A DNA stretch of 64,000 bases from Gymnogyps californianus (lineage: Eukaryota > Chordata > Aves > Accipitriformes > Cathartidae), in contig NC_059477.1 in assembly GCF_018139145.2 (NCBI RefSeq), positions 37,392,502 through 37,456,501 of the forward strand, given 5' to 3'. Each line of letters starts with the position of its first letter. Within the stretch, counting starts at the first letter, position 1. This document shows positions 24,061 through 36,180 of the stretch, one piece after another. The translations under genes and the position numbers were made by a program. The notes below the pieces were generated by a model that saw only the letters and a list, made by a program, of their open reading frames with translations, searched no databases and was not told the origin of the DNA.

Positions 24061-26541
24061 AGAGGTAGGTCTTGAACTGCCAAAAGGCTTAGCCCATTTT
24101 GCCTTCACTGATAAGTTGATAACCCCTCTGTCTAATCCTACTTTGAAACAAGGTACTTTCTTTGTTTCTGTTGAGTGTTAATTACCTAGGCTGTCACACA
24201 GCCCAAGGAAAAATGATGTTTCATACAGTGGTGGAACAGAACTCTTTGGAGAACTGCCTAAGAAATGCTTCTCATAAATCTATCATGAGAAAATTTCCTT
24301 TACTTATCATAATGTATTATGAATTGCTTTGAGTGGCAACCTAAGCAGGTGGAATAGAGTATTAGTGGGATATTTGGGAGTTTTATTTGGGGAAAAAAAG
24401 TGAGTCTATTTTGGAAATATTTGTCTATGTGTGTGCATGAGTGTAATCTCACCTAGAGAATACAAAGCATGCAACGTTGAAATATCTCAAACATGAGAAC
24501 ACCACTGTAATGGATTGGGTCAGAAATAATTAAAATACCCAATTCCAGTGGCTTTGGAGCTGCAAATGAAAAGGCAACGCAACACATGGAGATAAGAGGT
24601 AGCAAAGAAAACGAGAGCACATCGTGTGGGGACAGCTCTGCAGCTTTAGGGAAGAGTTACAGCCTGAGTTACTGGGGAAATGATTGCAGCTGTCAGGCTA
24701 CGGGGTGGCTGCCGTAAAGGAAGCGGGAACAGTACCATCACGAAGGAAGAAGAGAGAAGAAATAGAGCATCATTGAACTGAAGGAGGGAACTGCTGTTGT
24801 TTTTACCATTTTTTAAGGCACTGTTTACAAAAACAACATCAGAGTTTCCTGTACTTCTACAAGGAGAATATTTTCCAGTGGGGGATGCCTAAGTAAGTCT
24901 GAAACCTTTCTTGATATTGACTTCAGCATGAAGACCAGGAGGGAGGCAGCGTATTGCTGCTGTGGGTCGATCCTCAGGATGTAATGCAGTCCTGGTTTGG
25001 AGTCAGCAGCAGGTTGGGGCATAGCAGAGCCGGTAGATCCAGCTCCGGGCCAGAATAATCTCCATGCCTCAGCCTCGGTGTTTCCTGGTTGTTTGGGGCT
25101 GTTGTCTAGGGTCTTTGGAGGGCAGCTGCTTCTGGGTTGGGTTTTTCTGGATTTTGTTGTTTGGGGTTTTTTTCCTCCCTACTGCAGTGACTGTCACCTT
25201 GGTAAAGCGGGGAAACCCTTCATAAAAGAGTAATTGAATGAGCTAATTTGGTATTCTGTAGGTAAGGAATATAGAGGGAGTGTTAGTGCGATGAAAACCA
25301 GACAGAAAGAAAGGGCATAAAAATGAGAAACATCGGAAATACAGTAGGGATGAAATTCAGTTATTTCTGTGACCATCATTGCCAGAGCTGTCAGAGGGTC
25401 GAAGCCGCCTGTAATAAAGGCTGATCTTAGCAGCCACTGACTTTCATGGTCTAACATGAAATCTCTTTTTTGTTTAAATTAAAATAGTACATACAGACAT
25501 GACAAGCAGATAATAGAAACTTGAGGAGAACGAATGCAGCACGGTAAGCAGGAAGGTTCAGGAGCTATTCCACACTGTCAACCCGCAACTGGTGCCAGTA
25601 ATTCCCCAGAGACCCTGAGGGTTCGGCCACCCTCCACTGCCTTTCTGCACACCACGAGCTCCACGGCCAGTGCTGGGCTCTGCAAAATCTCTCTTCCCAT
25701 ATGCCAGCTCCTCAACCAGCTGTGGGGTTATGCCTGTAAGGAAGAACCTTGTTTTTTCCCTGAGAAACCCTGTTGGGTTTTAATTCAGCAAGGTGTTGGT
25801 CCTGCAGATGTCCGGTATTCTGGTTTTAAGAGGTGATGATCTTGGGAGGACTTTTATGTCAAGCCAGGTTAAGGTGAAAGCAAAGCTTTACAATGCCATT
25901 TATGAAACCCAGAATAGGCAAAACAGTTGGAAAGATGTATAAAGAGAACTACCAGAAAGAAGTGGGAAGTGGGTTTCGTCTGCCTTTCCCGAGAACGAAT
26001 CCCACGCTGCTCCAGCTGGCAGGCTGCAGGCAGGTCCCTCACGCATCTTGTGGGAGCTGCCAAGAGCACAGCTCTGGTGCCTCCACCATCCTCTGGTTCT
26101 GTCTGCTGGGAAGAGAGCCTCTGCCTCCCTTCCTGTGCCAGCTCTGGAGATGGCTAGCATAATGCTAAAGGAATACAAAATTGGGCTGTACGCTTCATTC
26201 TCCAGAATTTATTATGGCCACAATCTCACAGGGAAGACAATCACCACCTGTTGGTGACCACCAGCTCCACAACAGATACTTTTGCCAGTGTGTGTCCTTT
26301 ACATGAGTCAGTTTTGTCGTGGCCTTCATTGGACTAAACCACGTGGAAATTAGTTTTAGTCATTGCTGTTCTTTACAGATAATATCATGATCTCGCGTTG
26401 GGAAGGTGTTGTCAGTCTGCCAAATGTCTTCTCTTTAAGAAGTTCTCATTTTGTGTTGATTACACAGAATGCAGTGAGACATCAGAGGATTGGAGTTCAT
26501 TAGTTGCGGTGATTAAAACCTGTCTTAAATTTTTGGTTTAG

Positions 26542-26720
26542 GTTACATTGAAGAATCTTGCACGGTCCCTTGCCCATTTGATTGCAAATTAAGCGATTGG
26601 TCCAGTTGGTCCCCTTGCAGCTCTTCTTGTGGACCAGGGGTGAAAGTCCGATCCAAGTGGCTTAAGGAGAAGCCTTACAATGGAGGTCGTCCCTGCCCAA
26701 AGCTGGATCTCAAGAATCAG
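26542..26720 (+). CDS. THSD7B: THSD7B-like internal exon: TSP1 repeat with WSSW core
   Basis: Internal exon of 179 nt (2 + 59 codons), entering in phase 1 so that G+GT gives Gly, and leaving in phase 0 at CAG|gtgagc. It starts YIEESCTVPCPFDCKLSDWS. The TSP1 core is plain: Trp at 26598-26600 and 26607-26609 form DWSSWSPC, followed by SSSCGPGVKVRSKW. The WxxW-C pattern is the usual site of tryptophan C-mannosylation, and the CSxxCGxG motif is the O-fucosylation type seen in TSP1 repeats. Basic residues (VKVRSKWLKEK) follow, which in TSP1 folds stack with the tryptophans. The end, CPKLDLKNQ, is what separates it from THSD7A, which I recall as CPKLDHVNQ at this point. This is the best evidence for the B paralogue. 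The repeat is incomplete here and must continue in the next exon. Confidence 0.9.
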
Positions 26721-27082
26721 GTGAGCGGTGTTAAATAGCCAACAGAAATCTCTCTGTGCTTACTGTATTTTTGATTGTGATCAAAAGGTACTGTGCTGGT
26801 GAAGAAATTAAAAATAGGAGTTATCTCTGGGACCACACCTTGTGTCAGATTTTGTAGGCAATCCTTGAACTTCTTGAGGATTGAGGGGGAGTTGCTCACG
26901 TCACAGCAGAATTTGACCTGAAACGCCATATTTCTTATATGAAGAAATTTTTATCTCCCAGAGCACAGGAATCCCACCTGGACAGTGTATAGGCATCAGA
27001 GAGCTCAGATGTCATGGATATTTTAAAACTTTTTGATTCTCTCTGAGACTATGGTTGCTGCAGAAACATTTGTTAAATATAT

Positions 27083-27129
27083 GTTGCTATTTTTAGCAAC
27101 ATAACACAAGTTATGTTCACACATAACTT
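27083..27129. repeat. Two adjacent short hairpins
   Basis: First: gttgcta (27083-27089), loop tttt, tagcaac (27094-27100). Second: aagttatgt (27108-27116), loop tcac, acataactt (27121-27129). Both stems are perfect and both loops are 4 nt long. Confidence 0.65.
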
Positions 27130-27430
27130 CAACACAACACAAGTTCCCTTGAACATTAATCTCTGTGTATTCAATATTGAAGTATCCCATCAGAGGAAAA
27201 TAATCTCTAAATTGCTACTCTTAAAAAAAGATCAGCATCTATTTAAATGCTACTTAATGCTGTGTGCATTTCTCCAAAACTAATAGTGATTTCCTACATG
27301 TGCTGATTAATTCTCGACACTAATTAACACTGATGAAGTACTATTTAGTTTTGCATGTCCTTTATTTCAGATTCAACCATGAAAATTAATAAATTAATTA
27401 ATAGAACAGAAACAGTCATGCTGAAGGGAC

Positions 27431-27463
27431 TTCATATATATCTTATGAATATATATATATGAA
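27431..27463. repeat. AT-rich 11-bp inverted repeat
   Basis: Arms ttcatatatat (27431-27441) and atatatatgaa (27453-27463) with an 11-nt loop. Confidence 0.65.
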
Positions 27464-28248
27464 ATATGTTGCATAGTACGTGTAGAAGGACTTTAATAGT
27501 ATTCATACAAAGATTTATGTGTGTAGTGGCTTGTAGGTGGTAGAGCTGGTGGATCTAGTTGTTTTTCTGTGCAACCGTTGCTGCAGCAGTCATGTCCTGG
27601 GATGCAGCACCACTTTTAACACCTGATTCTGAACTTGCCTCATTTTCTTCACAGTTTATTTTTTTTCTTGTGAGAAACTTGGTAAATACTTTTTTTTTTT
27701 TTCTTTTTCCCTTATTACTGTTTGAAATTCATAGGCAGTAACCTAACAGAAGCAGCAGGGACTACGAAAATATAAAACTGCAATAAAGTGTATGTTGTCC
27801 ATACCTCAGTGCTTTTCTTAATAGATCAGACAGATCACCAAAGAGGCAAAATGAAATCCCACAGTAAGTCGTATGGTAACAATAAGCTCCTTTGTAATGA
27901 AAAGATACTGGGGTTTGTTACCCATAGACACAGCAGACTACTTCCATTAAAAGTAAACTTACTGCTATAAAGCGTTTTCTATTCCCACACACATTAGATT
28001 TGCTAATTTCAAAAGCCTTTCAGAAGATATTAAAGGAAAGAAATTGTTTAAACTTGGAAATTACATCTTCGTAAGGTTTATCGGTGCACGGTGCTTGGAA
28101 GGTGCCACGGCTGGTGTTAATATAAATGTGGTCGGTGCTTTTTGCCTCTTTACTGGGAATACACGTCTTCATCTAAAACCTATTGAATTTATTAGAGGGC
28201 TTTCTATTGCGGGCGCTAGTAGTGACGACTTAGAATTGCATTAAGATC

Positions 28249-28336
28249 TGGTTTTTTTAGGTATGGTGGGTTTTTTGTTTGTTTTGTTTGGGGTTTTGTT
28301 TTGGTTTTTTGTTTGTTTTAGGGTTGGGGTTTTTTG
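28249..28336 (+). repeat. G/T-rich low-complexity tract
   Basis: Almost only T and G, with repeated gttttg and gggtttt blocks. It could be a decayed simple repeat; no unit is strictly regular. Confidence 0.75.
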
Positions 28337-28473
28337 GATAGAGGCAGAAGCTATTTCTAGCTGGTTTAGCACACCAATGGATTACCTTTTTCCAATTTAG
28401 ATTTATAGGATTGGATCAGATCCTATATTTTTTGGAGCTTTTAGGTTAAGAAGAAATTGTGCTAACAAGGAAA

Positions 28474-28504
28474 GTGTGTGTGTATATATATGTATATATA
28501 TGTA
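28474..28504 (+). repeat. Compound TG/TA dinucleotide tract
   Basis: A short (GT)n run passes into (TA)n broken by TG steps. Confidence 0.8.
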
Positions 28505-31171
28505 CACTTAGATATGCACACATATTGTGTCTGTGATTCTATTCATTGCCTCTGCAAAAGCTTCTCAATCCTTTGTGCAGTTGGGAAGGAATTTTGCTCT
28601 GCCCACACTGGACTTTGACTTCCAGCACTGATTTAGAAACACCGAGGTCCTTAGGCACACTGCAGCATGCACAAGGTGCCTACCCAGATGGTGAGCTAAA
28701 GTAGCTGATTGCGTTGCTGATTAGCTAAGCTGAACACATATCATTAATCCACTGCAAGGCAGATTGTCTTCTGTTTCCTCTGGTCTGGGCAGTGTTTAAA
28801 TCCTAAGCAAAGCTCTATGGAGTCTTTATATATAGATATGTGACATCCTAATTATTTTTATATAATCTGGGTTAAATACCTGCAGTAAAATACTTGCTTT
28901 TGTTTCATATCAGACATGAGAAAGCTAAGTCACCTTAGTGCTGAGATTTGCTCTGTCTTCACTGTATTATATCGTGTTTTATGCAGTTGATAAAGACGTT
29001 AGATGACTTAGAACCAAGAATAAACTCCTCCAGGTGCCAGTAGATTTCCCTTATTATTTCCTTATTATTTCCTCCAGTATTTTTAGGTTGGGTTTTTTTT
29101 TTTTCATTATTACTTCTGAGCTTGGATCTTGTTATTGCTTAATCAATTACTTTGGAGAACCTTCCATTTTCCAGTGTCTTATAATTAAAGCCCTCAGTCA
29201 GTATGTGTCTTTCTCTCATTAAGCTCAATAATCTTTTCACCCTCTTCTTGTGAAGGGTGTTTTCTAGGCTTCTTGGCAGACCTCTGTATGTCTTTTTATT
29301 CAATGCCTTTCAGATATTTGACACAAATTTAGCTACAGAGAGCATTACTTGAAACACTATTCCAGCGATTCTCTCTTGCCATGTCCCACCATGTCCAGTT
29401 CCCTGCCAGTACAGATACTTTAGCAAAGCTTTGGAGAGAGGGGCAATTTGCATGATCAAAACAATTTATTTGATGAATATAAATAATTATTTGAATCACA
29501 TAACCTGTTTCATAAAAGACTGTCCTCCTAGAACAAGTTCAGTCAGTGTAGTGCAGGTTGCTTGTTTATTTAGGATAGAATTTTTTAGCAGAAGTTTAAT
29601 TTTATTCAGAGATAATGACATATTCTGTTACTGCATGATATTCCGTGGGGTTTATGCTCTTAATTCCACAGAGTTTTTGGCTCTGCTGGAGTATCTTGAA
29701 GCCACTCCTTCGGATGTCTTCATCCTCCCCTGCCTGTAGAGCCTCTCAAGCAGTCCACTCCTTTTGCGGTAGATGCAAGAAGTAAACTCAGAGTTAGGAG
29801 AATTAATTTCACTTTTATATATTTCTTCTTCTCATTATAGTTGATGGACTAGGCTGAACCCTTCCAGATTTTCATTCCAGGTTTTGTTATTTTCTAATAG
29901 AAATGACAAACAGTTTGTGTGGGCTGCATGCACTTGATATTCTGATATAATCACTCAATTTGATATAGCCACTTCAGCCTTAAACTTCCCCTGTGTTGTT
30001 GCCCTGTGAAATGAAAAGATTAATTACAATATTTGGGGGAAGAGATGACAGTATTTTAATGCAGATCCATGTAATATGTTGAATTACTTTCGTCTTGTAC
30101 CTCTGAGTGTTTGAAAATTGTTGAAGAGTTGGCTAACTACATTTTGCTCCATCTCTTAAAGAAAATGGGCATTGCATGTAGAAGCTGTGCAGCTCTTATC
30201 TAAGGATATGATTGCTTCTGAACAGCCGATTGGATTATGGGGTCAGCTGGCAGATGTTCTTGGCTGTGCAATGCATGTTAAAAGAGGTGTAGCATTTACA
30301 TTTTTCTATTTCTGCTCTTATTTGAATGCATTTACACAGCATGCTGTTGCTAAGCTATTTAATATGTAGTTCTACATGATGAAAGGTTAAATATGAGTTG
30401 TGGAGGGTTTATTGCTTGAATATTCTTTTATAGGTTTTTAGGATTACTTCAAGAAAATGCATCTTATTTTAAAGACTCATGAATTCCAAGGATTATCTTT
30501 TTATTGATTGCTCTAATATAAATTCTTGTCAAGATTTTCCCTCCTTCTCCTTCCTCCCCCTCTCTCTCTTACCCGGTCCTTCTAAAGGACAAATATCATA
30601 GCAAGTAGTTTATTCCCTTTATATATACTGTATATATTTAAGCAAACATTTTTAAAGGATTGAGAGCATTTGTAAAGGCAGGCATAGCAGGAAAAAAAAT
30701 GTAATGTATTTGAAATTTAAAGTTACTGCTTTCTTTAAAATGAATATTTTATTCTTAATGACATTTTTCAGTGTTCACTCTGGAATATGAGAAATACAGA
30801 CACCTTACACATAACAATTGCAAGTACTTTTCCTGAAATTGCATACAGAAGTTTAACGAAAGGGAAAAGGAGGGCAGTGGCGCATTTACAGATCAGATCT
30901 CTCAGAAGCAGGTGTGAAGATGTATGAATTTCTGGTAACCTTTTCATAGAAAATGACTGGTTTACTCCTACTTGCACTTCAGAGAAAACAATTTTTTTTG
31001 ATCAGCAAAGAATGTGTCAAATTTATTTTCAAAAGTGAAAATCCTACAAAATTATAGACTTTAAAAACTCACCATTAGAATGTACAAGATTGGATGGGCT
31101 TGGAGACTACTGTTAACTGTAGAAGTCATTATCTCTTGCGAGGCAAAGCTGGGCTTGGGCTAGAGGTGGAG

Positions 31172-31173
<2 letters not shown>

Positions 31174-31202
<29 letters not shown>
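31174..31202 (+). repeat. (GT)n microsatellite, 29 bp
   Basis: An uninterrupted GT dinucleotide run of about 14 units, long enough to vary in length between individuals. Confidence 0.95.
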
Positions 31203-34200
31203 ATCTTTCCCCTTTTCTAATCTGTAATGTTAGGAAAGGTCTCTTCAGGAAAGGCCTTTTGCTAAGATGTTGCCAGGGCTTTTCACACTTTAATTCCTCA
31301 AAAAACCCACAAAGAAAACCAACACAGCAGTATGCAGACTAAAGTTTGACTTACTCACATTCAGTAGCCATTTCTCTAGGCAATTTTTGGCTCACATTTG
31401 GCAAGCTAAGTTTCTGTGATCCAAAAATGCCCTTAGACTATGTCAGAGGAACTCTGCCTAAGGAAGAGCAACGTAGCATGGCTTATCACACGGCACTGTG
31501 ATGAAACAAAGTCAATTTTTATTTAGGTAGGTAACTGCTCTCAGAGCAATAATTTTGTATACAATAAAGTTTCTGAATAAGCAACGCATAACACTACTGT
31601 ATTTCTCCTGTTTTCCTTCCGTCAAGTTATATTCCTGTCCTTACTTGCTGACGCAAAATATTTGCAACCTCTTTCATTTATCTTTGTCTGTATCTGACTG
31701 TGAATTAATAAATAGTATTTATTCTCTTAATTTTGAGTGTGTCTGACTAGAACAGATTTTATTTTCATGCTTTGTTTCGGTGTAATACTCGGTTGTACTC
31801 TTCCTTCGCATAAATATATCTTTTATATATACAGATGTATGTACGTATATGTGTGCATGTGTATGAAGCATTTTCAAAACTGTTAGGCTCCTGCGTTAGA
31901 AGTTAAGTTTGAACCCAGCGTCTTTCATTGCTATCACTGAATTAGCTCACATCCAGTCCCTGGATGGCGAGTTGCATGTATAACCCTTACCTTTCAGTAT
32001 CAGAAATTGGTCTTCAAGAGCATCATTAATAATGTATTAGCTATAAATAGCTCCTGCTTAAATCACTTCTTTTATAATATAGATTTCTAATGGTCAGAAA
32101 AGTTGCTGAACTTTTTCGAGGCACTCATAAAATCTTTTCCTTTCACGGATTTCAGCTGCCAGGAGTTTATTTCTGAGCCCAGTCCTGTGCTGCTGTATCA
32201 GTAGCATCGGCTGTGCAGGATCCCTTTCTGTGGCATGCAAGGACATGGCTGATCTATATTTTCCTCTGGCTCTGTCTATCAACACTCATTTGCTACGTGT
32301 GCAGCTTAACTTCTGGAAACAAAAATCCTATCCTTAATCTTGGTTTTACCTTCAGAAGGTCTGATTTCCTCCCACTCAGCCTTAAAGAAAGGAATTGCAG
32401 CATGGAAAACATTGGTCCTCTGATTCTAGCATGTTTTTACAGTGTCATAAAAATGACAAGTTTTTTTGCCTGCTACACTAATGTGGGAGAATTTTCAGTG
32501 TCAAAAAATAGTGAGAACCTCCTGGTTTCCTTATGCTTTTCTTGCTGTGACTGGAAGTTTTGATACTAAACAGTAATTTAGTTCATTAAATGAGCAAAAG
32601 TTGCAAGCTGAATCTGTGTAGCCTGAGCGCTACCTCATCTTCCCGAAGCGAGTATCTGGAGAGTCTAGCATGTGGGTGGGTGCTGCTTCGCTTCCTAAGG
32701 AAAATACAGCCATTTCCCATGTTGTCCTTCAGGATAATAACCCTGTAGCGTCTACTCTAATTCCCAGCATATAGTAATTTTGTATTCAGCTTCAATAGCT
32801 ATCTGCACTTGATTTTCATTTCTCCTGCAGGTTTTCTGTTGAATAAAGAGTCGTATAAACATATTTTCACAATTGCCACTCATGAAAAGCTTTAGCCTTG
32901 CAAAAATGGAACAGTTTAACAACTTCCTCAAAAGTATTTTTCACTTGGCTTTTTTTTTTTTTCTGGGTAGCTCCTTTAAACTTCTCTTTAATAATAATGC
33001 ATCTTGATGTATGGTGTAATGCTATCTTCTGTAATTGTGAGAGTACATTTGCACTTTGTGAAATTAAATATCTTACAATGCTAGTCTCCTTCCTAGAATT
33101 ACTTTGAACCCACAAAAATTAGCAGCCTTGTGCTAATTGATTAAACTACATTTTTTCTGCCTACTACAGTCCCTACCAAGTTCTTCATGAAATATGTATC
33201 AAAGCAGGACTTTTTGCTGTAAAAGAAAGTGATACGTTTGCATCTCTGGAACTGAAAATTTACCCATAATTATTTCTGATTCAAATACAGTTCCTACATT
33301 TGTTGGTGAAAAAAATATTTATTGTTTGGTATGATAGCATACTGCAAAATATATTGAAAGACATGAGTTATACCAAAAGTGCTTTGTCCTGTTTATTTCT
33401 CTGCAGAGGAGATGGAATTAAACGGAAAATCAGCCGCAGAAGGTCAGGTGGCCCAGTGGAGAAAGTATTAGCATTTCATCTAAGGAACTGAAGTTAAATT
33501 GGTTTGGGCAATATTTTTTAAGGAAAGAAGTTTGGTTTGTGCTGAATCTCTCGTGGACAATATGTCATGTTGGAGGGCCAGCATACACTGTGTGTCATAA
33601 ATCAGCATGACAGCGTCTAACACTGAGACTGAACTTACTCTTGCTTATCTTTGTCTTAGGAGCAGGAGAACAGAAAGGATTGATGCCTTGGTTATTCCTT
33701 GGCGGCAGATTTAATCTTGGGTTTTTTTCCCCTCCTTCCTCCTTTTCGAAAGCTTGCTATTTCTTTTCTGCAAAGTTTTGCAGTGGAATTTGTTCTCAAT
33801 TTTAGGTTCACAATCGTTAAGGAAGAGCAAATACTGCATAATAGTTAGAATAAGGATGTAGCTTCTGTTCTAACTGGAAAACCCCCAAGAATATTAAGAA
33901 TAAAAAAAAAATGTTGTTATATCTTCACCTTTTCATATGGTAGATGTTAAAACCAGCTATTTGGCATCATGCATTTTATCACATGTGACTTCAGAAACAG
34001 TGAATTACACAGAAGTATCCCTTTTCTTGCTTTTGGCAAGTTAAATGAAGGTTTTGACACATTTTCCTTCTCTTTACCATCTTTTATAATCTCTTTGTGT
34101 ACAAAATTCATTTCCAAAATATTATCTTGCTGATTACAAAACAATGTTTGCTGTAATAGAAGACATGAATGTGGGAATTTCTTTTTAAATGGATTCTAAG

Positions 34201-34405
34201 TCAAGTAATGAAATTAATTACTATAATTTATAGTTCTGTAGAACCTGCCACATGATTTCAAATCTTTTTGAAGTGTGAGTGCAACAAGATATTGGCAAGA
34301 GGTTGAACGGGAGTGCATTAAGCAGAAGGCAGCTCAGCTCTGTCAAATCTAGGGAGCTTGTGTGTGCAATCTGAATCACAATGCAGAGCATCCAGCCCGA
34401 ACGAA

Positions 34406-34451
34406 GGTTGGGTTGGGTTGAGTTGGGTTGGGTTGGGTTGGGTTGAGTTGG
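34406..34451 (+). repeat. (GGTTG)9 pentamer array
   Basis: Nine GGTTG units from 34406 to 34450, with units 4 and 9 changed to AGTTG. Between the variants, four GGG runs separated by TT lie at 34425-34442, which is a canonical G-quadruplex motif on the plus strand. Confidence 0.95.
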
Positions 34452-34970
34452 TAAATTAGGTACTGGCATTGGCCTGATTTAGCATCTACTACTGTCAGAA
34501 ACCAATGTGAGGCTATACTAGGAAGAAGCTTTAAGAAAGGACATCACGGCAGTCTGCCCCCAGCTCTGATGCTGGGAAGACTGCAGTAAAGATGAGTTTC
34601 CTCTGTGCAGGGCAGAGTATCTCATATATCCTTTGGTCAGCCAAATGTCTAAGTCTGGATGTGTCTCATACAGGCCTCTATATGGAGGTCTTCTGCATTC
34701 CCTCTGCTAGGTATGCAGCTCTAGCTTGGTTGTTAATTAAGATTTTGGTCACTTTTTTCATTTTTCCAGTGGACAGCGGTGTCTTTTAGAAGGACTGAAT
34801 TTTCTCATAAATATATAGCAGATTCTGCGTGTTCTCAGTTTAAAGTTGACCGCATTCCGGTGGATGGCTTTATTCTTAGAGGAATAGAGTTTGTTAAAGG
34901 TGGTCTGATTCACCTGCACGCTGTGAACATATCTTGAGCATTCAGAGCAGAAAATTCCTACTTTCTGACT

Positions 34971-34990
34971 CTCTCTTATGAATAAGAGAG
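34971..34990. repeat. 20-bp imperfect palindrome
   Basis: ctctctta and taagagag pair exactly around a tgaa loop. Confidence 0.7.
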
Positions 34991-36160
34991 AATAATTGGA
35001 AATGAAGTTGCTGCTCAAACAGGGAGAATAGACATGAAGATGTATGCTATGTGAATTCATCTGTCAGAGCTACTGAGAAGCCCAGGAACGCTCAGGCACC
35101 TCTTGCATTAAAATAACCCTGGTCTTGCCTTTTTGAAGTATTTAATATTGGTGTGTTGTTCTGTCTACAGCAGTTATCACTGATTAATACTTAACAAGTG
35201 TTAATATTTTTTCTGGTGCAGATGTTTCTTGTAGCCATTTCCCAGAAGTTATACCCATATCATTTGTTTGGTTTGCTTTGTTATATGCGCTGTAGCTGAT
35301 TGATAGATTCAGGAATGGATTTTGTTTTCTTTTTATGTTGTTTAATTGGTTTCCTCCTCCAAGACAGCAGAATAAAAGTGCAAATGACCTTCTGTATTGC
35401 TCTTGATCTCTCCTCACATAACTGGAAGGATTGTGCCTGGCTTGCCATCAGCTAAATGTGTGCATTTGAACTGCAAGTTGAATACATGAATTTTGCATCT
35501 TTTTTAGGTGACAGCATCAAGATCGTCAGCATTACCAGATTGCTAGCTGGAATATAAACCACTTTGAGATTTTTGGATTTCAAGGCCCAATTACAGCTTT
35601 CTGAGCGGTTGTCAAATACAGCCCCCATGTCAGGGAGGTCTGTTGTTTGCAAGAGCTGTTTTCCAAAAGCTGAAATCAATTTTAGTCACATGCAGGTGGG
35701 TTTGGGGAAAGAAAGGAGAAATTAAACCTGTCTCCACTGTACAGCTGTCTGGGGCTCTCACTGCTTCCTGAAGTCCCTGTTTTAGCAGGGACACTAAGAA
35801 AAGAGTTGCAAATATGAGTTTGCACAAATTCAGCTAATCGTTCCTCATTACCTATAGATCGTGATGTATCTTGGTGTTATAAATAAGTGTGTTGCAGGCT
35901 ATAGCCACCAGTAGAAGAACTAAAGATGAGTGGATTTTTATGTGTGAATGAACCGCCAAAGGATAGATTCTTCTTCTCCGATAAGATGTATATTCTGTTC
36001 TGTCTAATTTTATTTACTGATTCTCACTTGAGGAGTGCATAAATCAGCGGTCCTGTGTAGTCTGTTGTGATTTATTGCTTAATTAAAAGTTATGAGGGCT
36101 TTTAATCTGTCTATAATTTATATTATTTTTGAGTCGGCTGTTTCCCATATTGTAACTTAA

Positions 36161-36180
36161 CCATTCTATGATTCTATGAT
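36161..36180 (+). mobile_element. CR1 LINE 3' terminal tail fragment
   Basis: The words ccattctatgattctatgat match the 3' terminus of CR1 elements, which ends in short ATTCTATG-type repeats. The upstream body is too degraded for me to follow, although 'tgtaacttaa' just before could correspond to the 'caacctaa' of the consensus. Plus orientation. Confidence 0.55.

Larger units (their letters stand above)
8384..26541 (+). other. THSD7B: Intron between THSD7B-like exons 2 and 3 of the window (18,158 bp)
   Basis: A phase-1 intron bounded by gtaagg and an acceptor ending tttttggtttag. It carries two solo LTRs (10408-11540, 16743-17334), a 12-bp inverted repeat close to the donor, an A16 run near 21022, a diverged tandem duplication at 22275-22497, an old antisense CR1 piece near 22711 and a small pyrimidine-rich triplication near 24002. 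Between these, 11546-16737, 17340-22274 and 22900-26541 hold short open frames on both strands that I read as chance. I saw no TSP1 wording, tRNA or other gene in these parts. Confidence 0.8.
26721..36160 (+). other. THSD7B: Start of a very long THSD7B-like intron: simple repeats, no exon seen
   Basis: Begins with the gtgagc donor of the WSSW exon. In this part I find only low-complexity features: adjacent small hairpins at 27083-27129, an AT palindrome at 27431-27463, a G/T-rich tract at 28249-28336, a TG/TA tract at 28474-28504, a (GT)n microsatellite at 31174-31202 and the (GGTTG)9 tract at 34406-34451. The next expected family wording (after the KNQ end, a C-x3-C followed by a Trp-rich segment) was not seen. 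Short open frames on both strands are unsupported. Confidence 0.7.

Noticed and set aside
29000..29300. Possible antisense CR1/L3 words (ttttctaggcttcttgg, aataatcttttcaccctc)
   Set aside because: Only short, scattered resemblance. The order could not be followed over a useful length.
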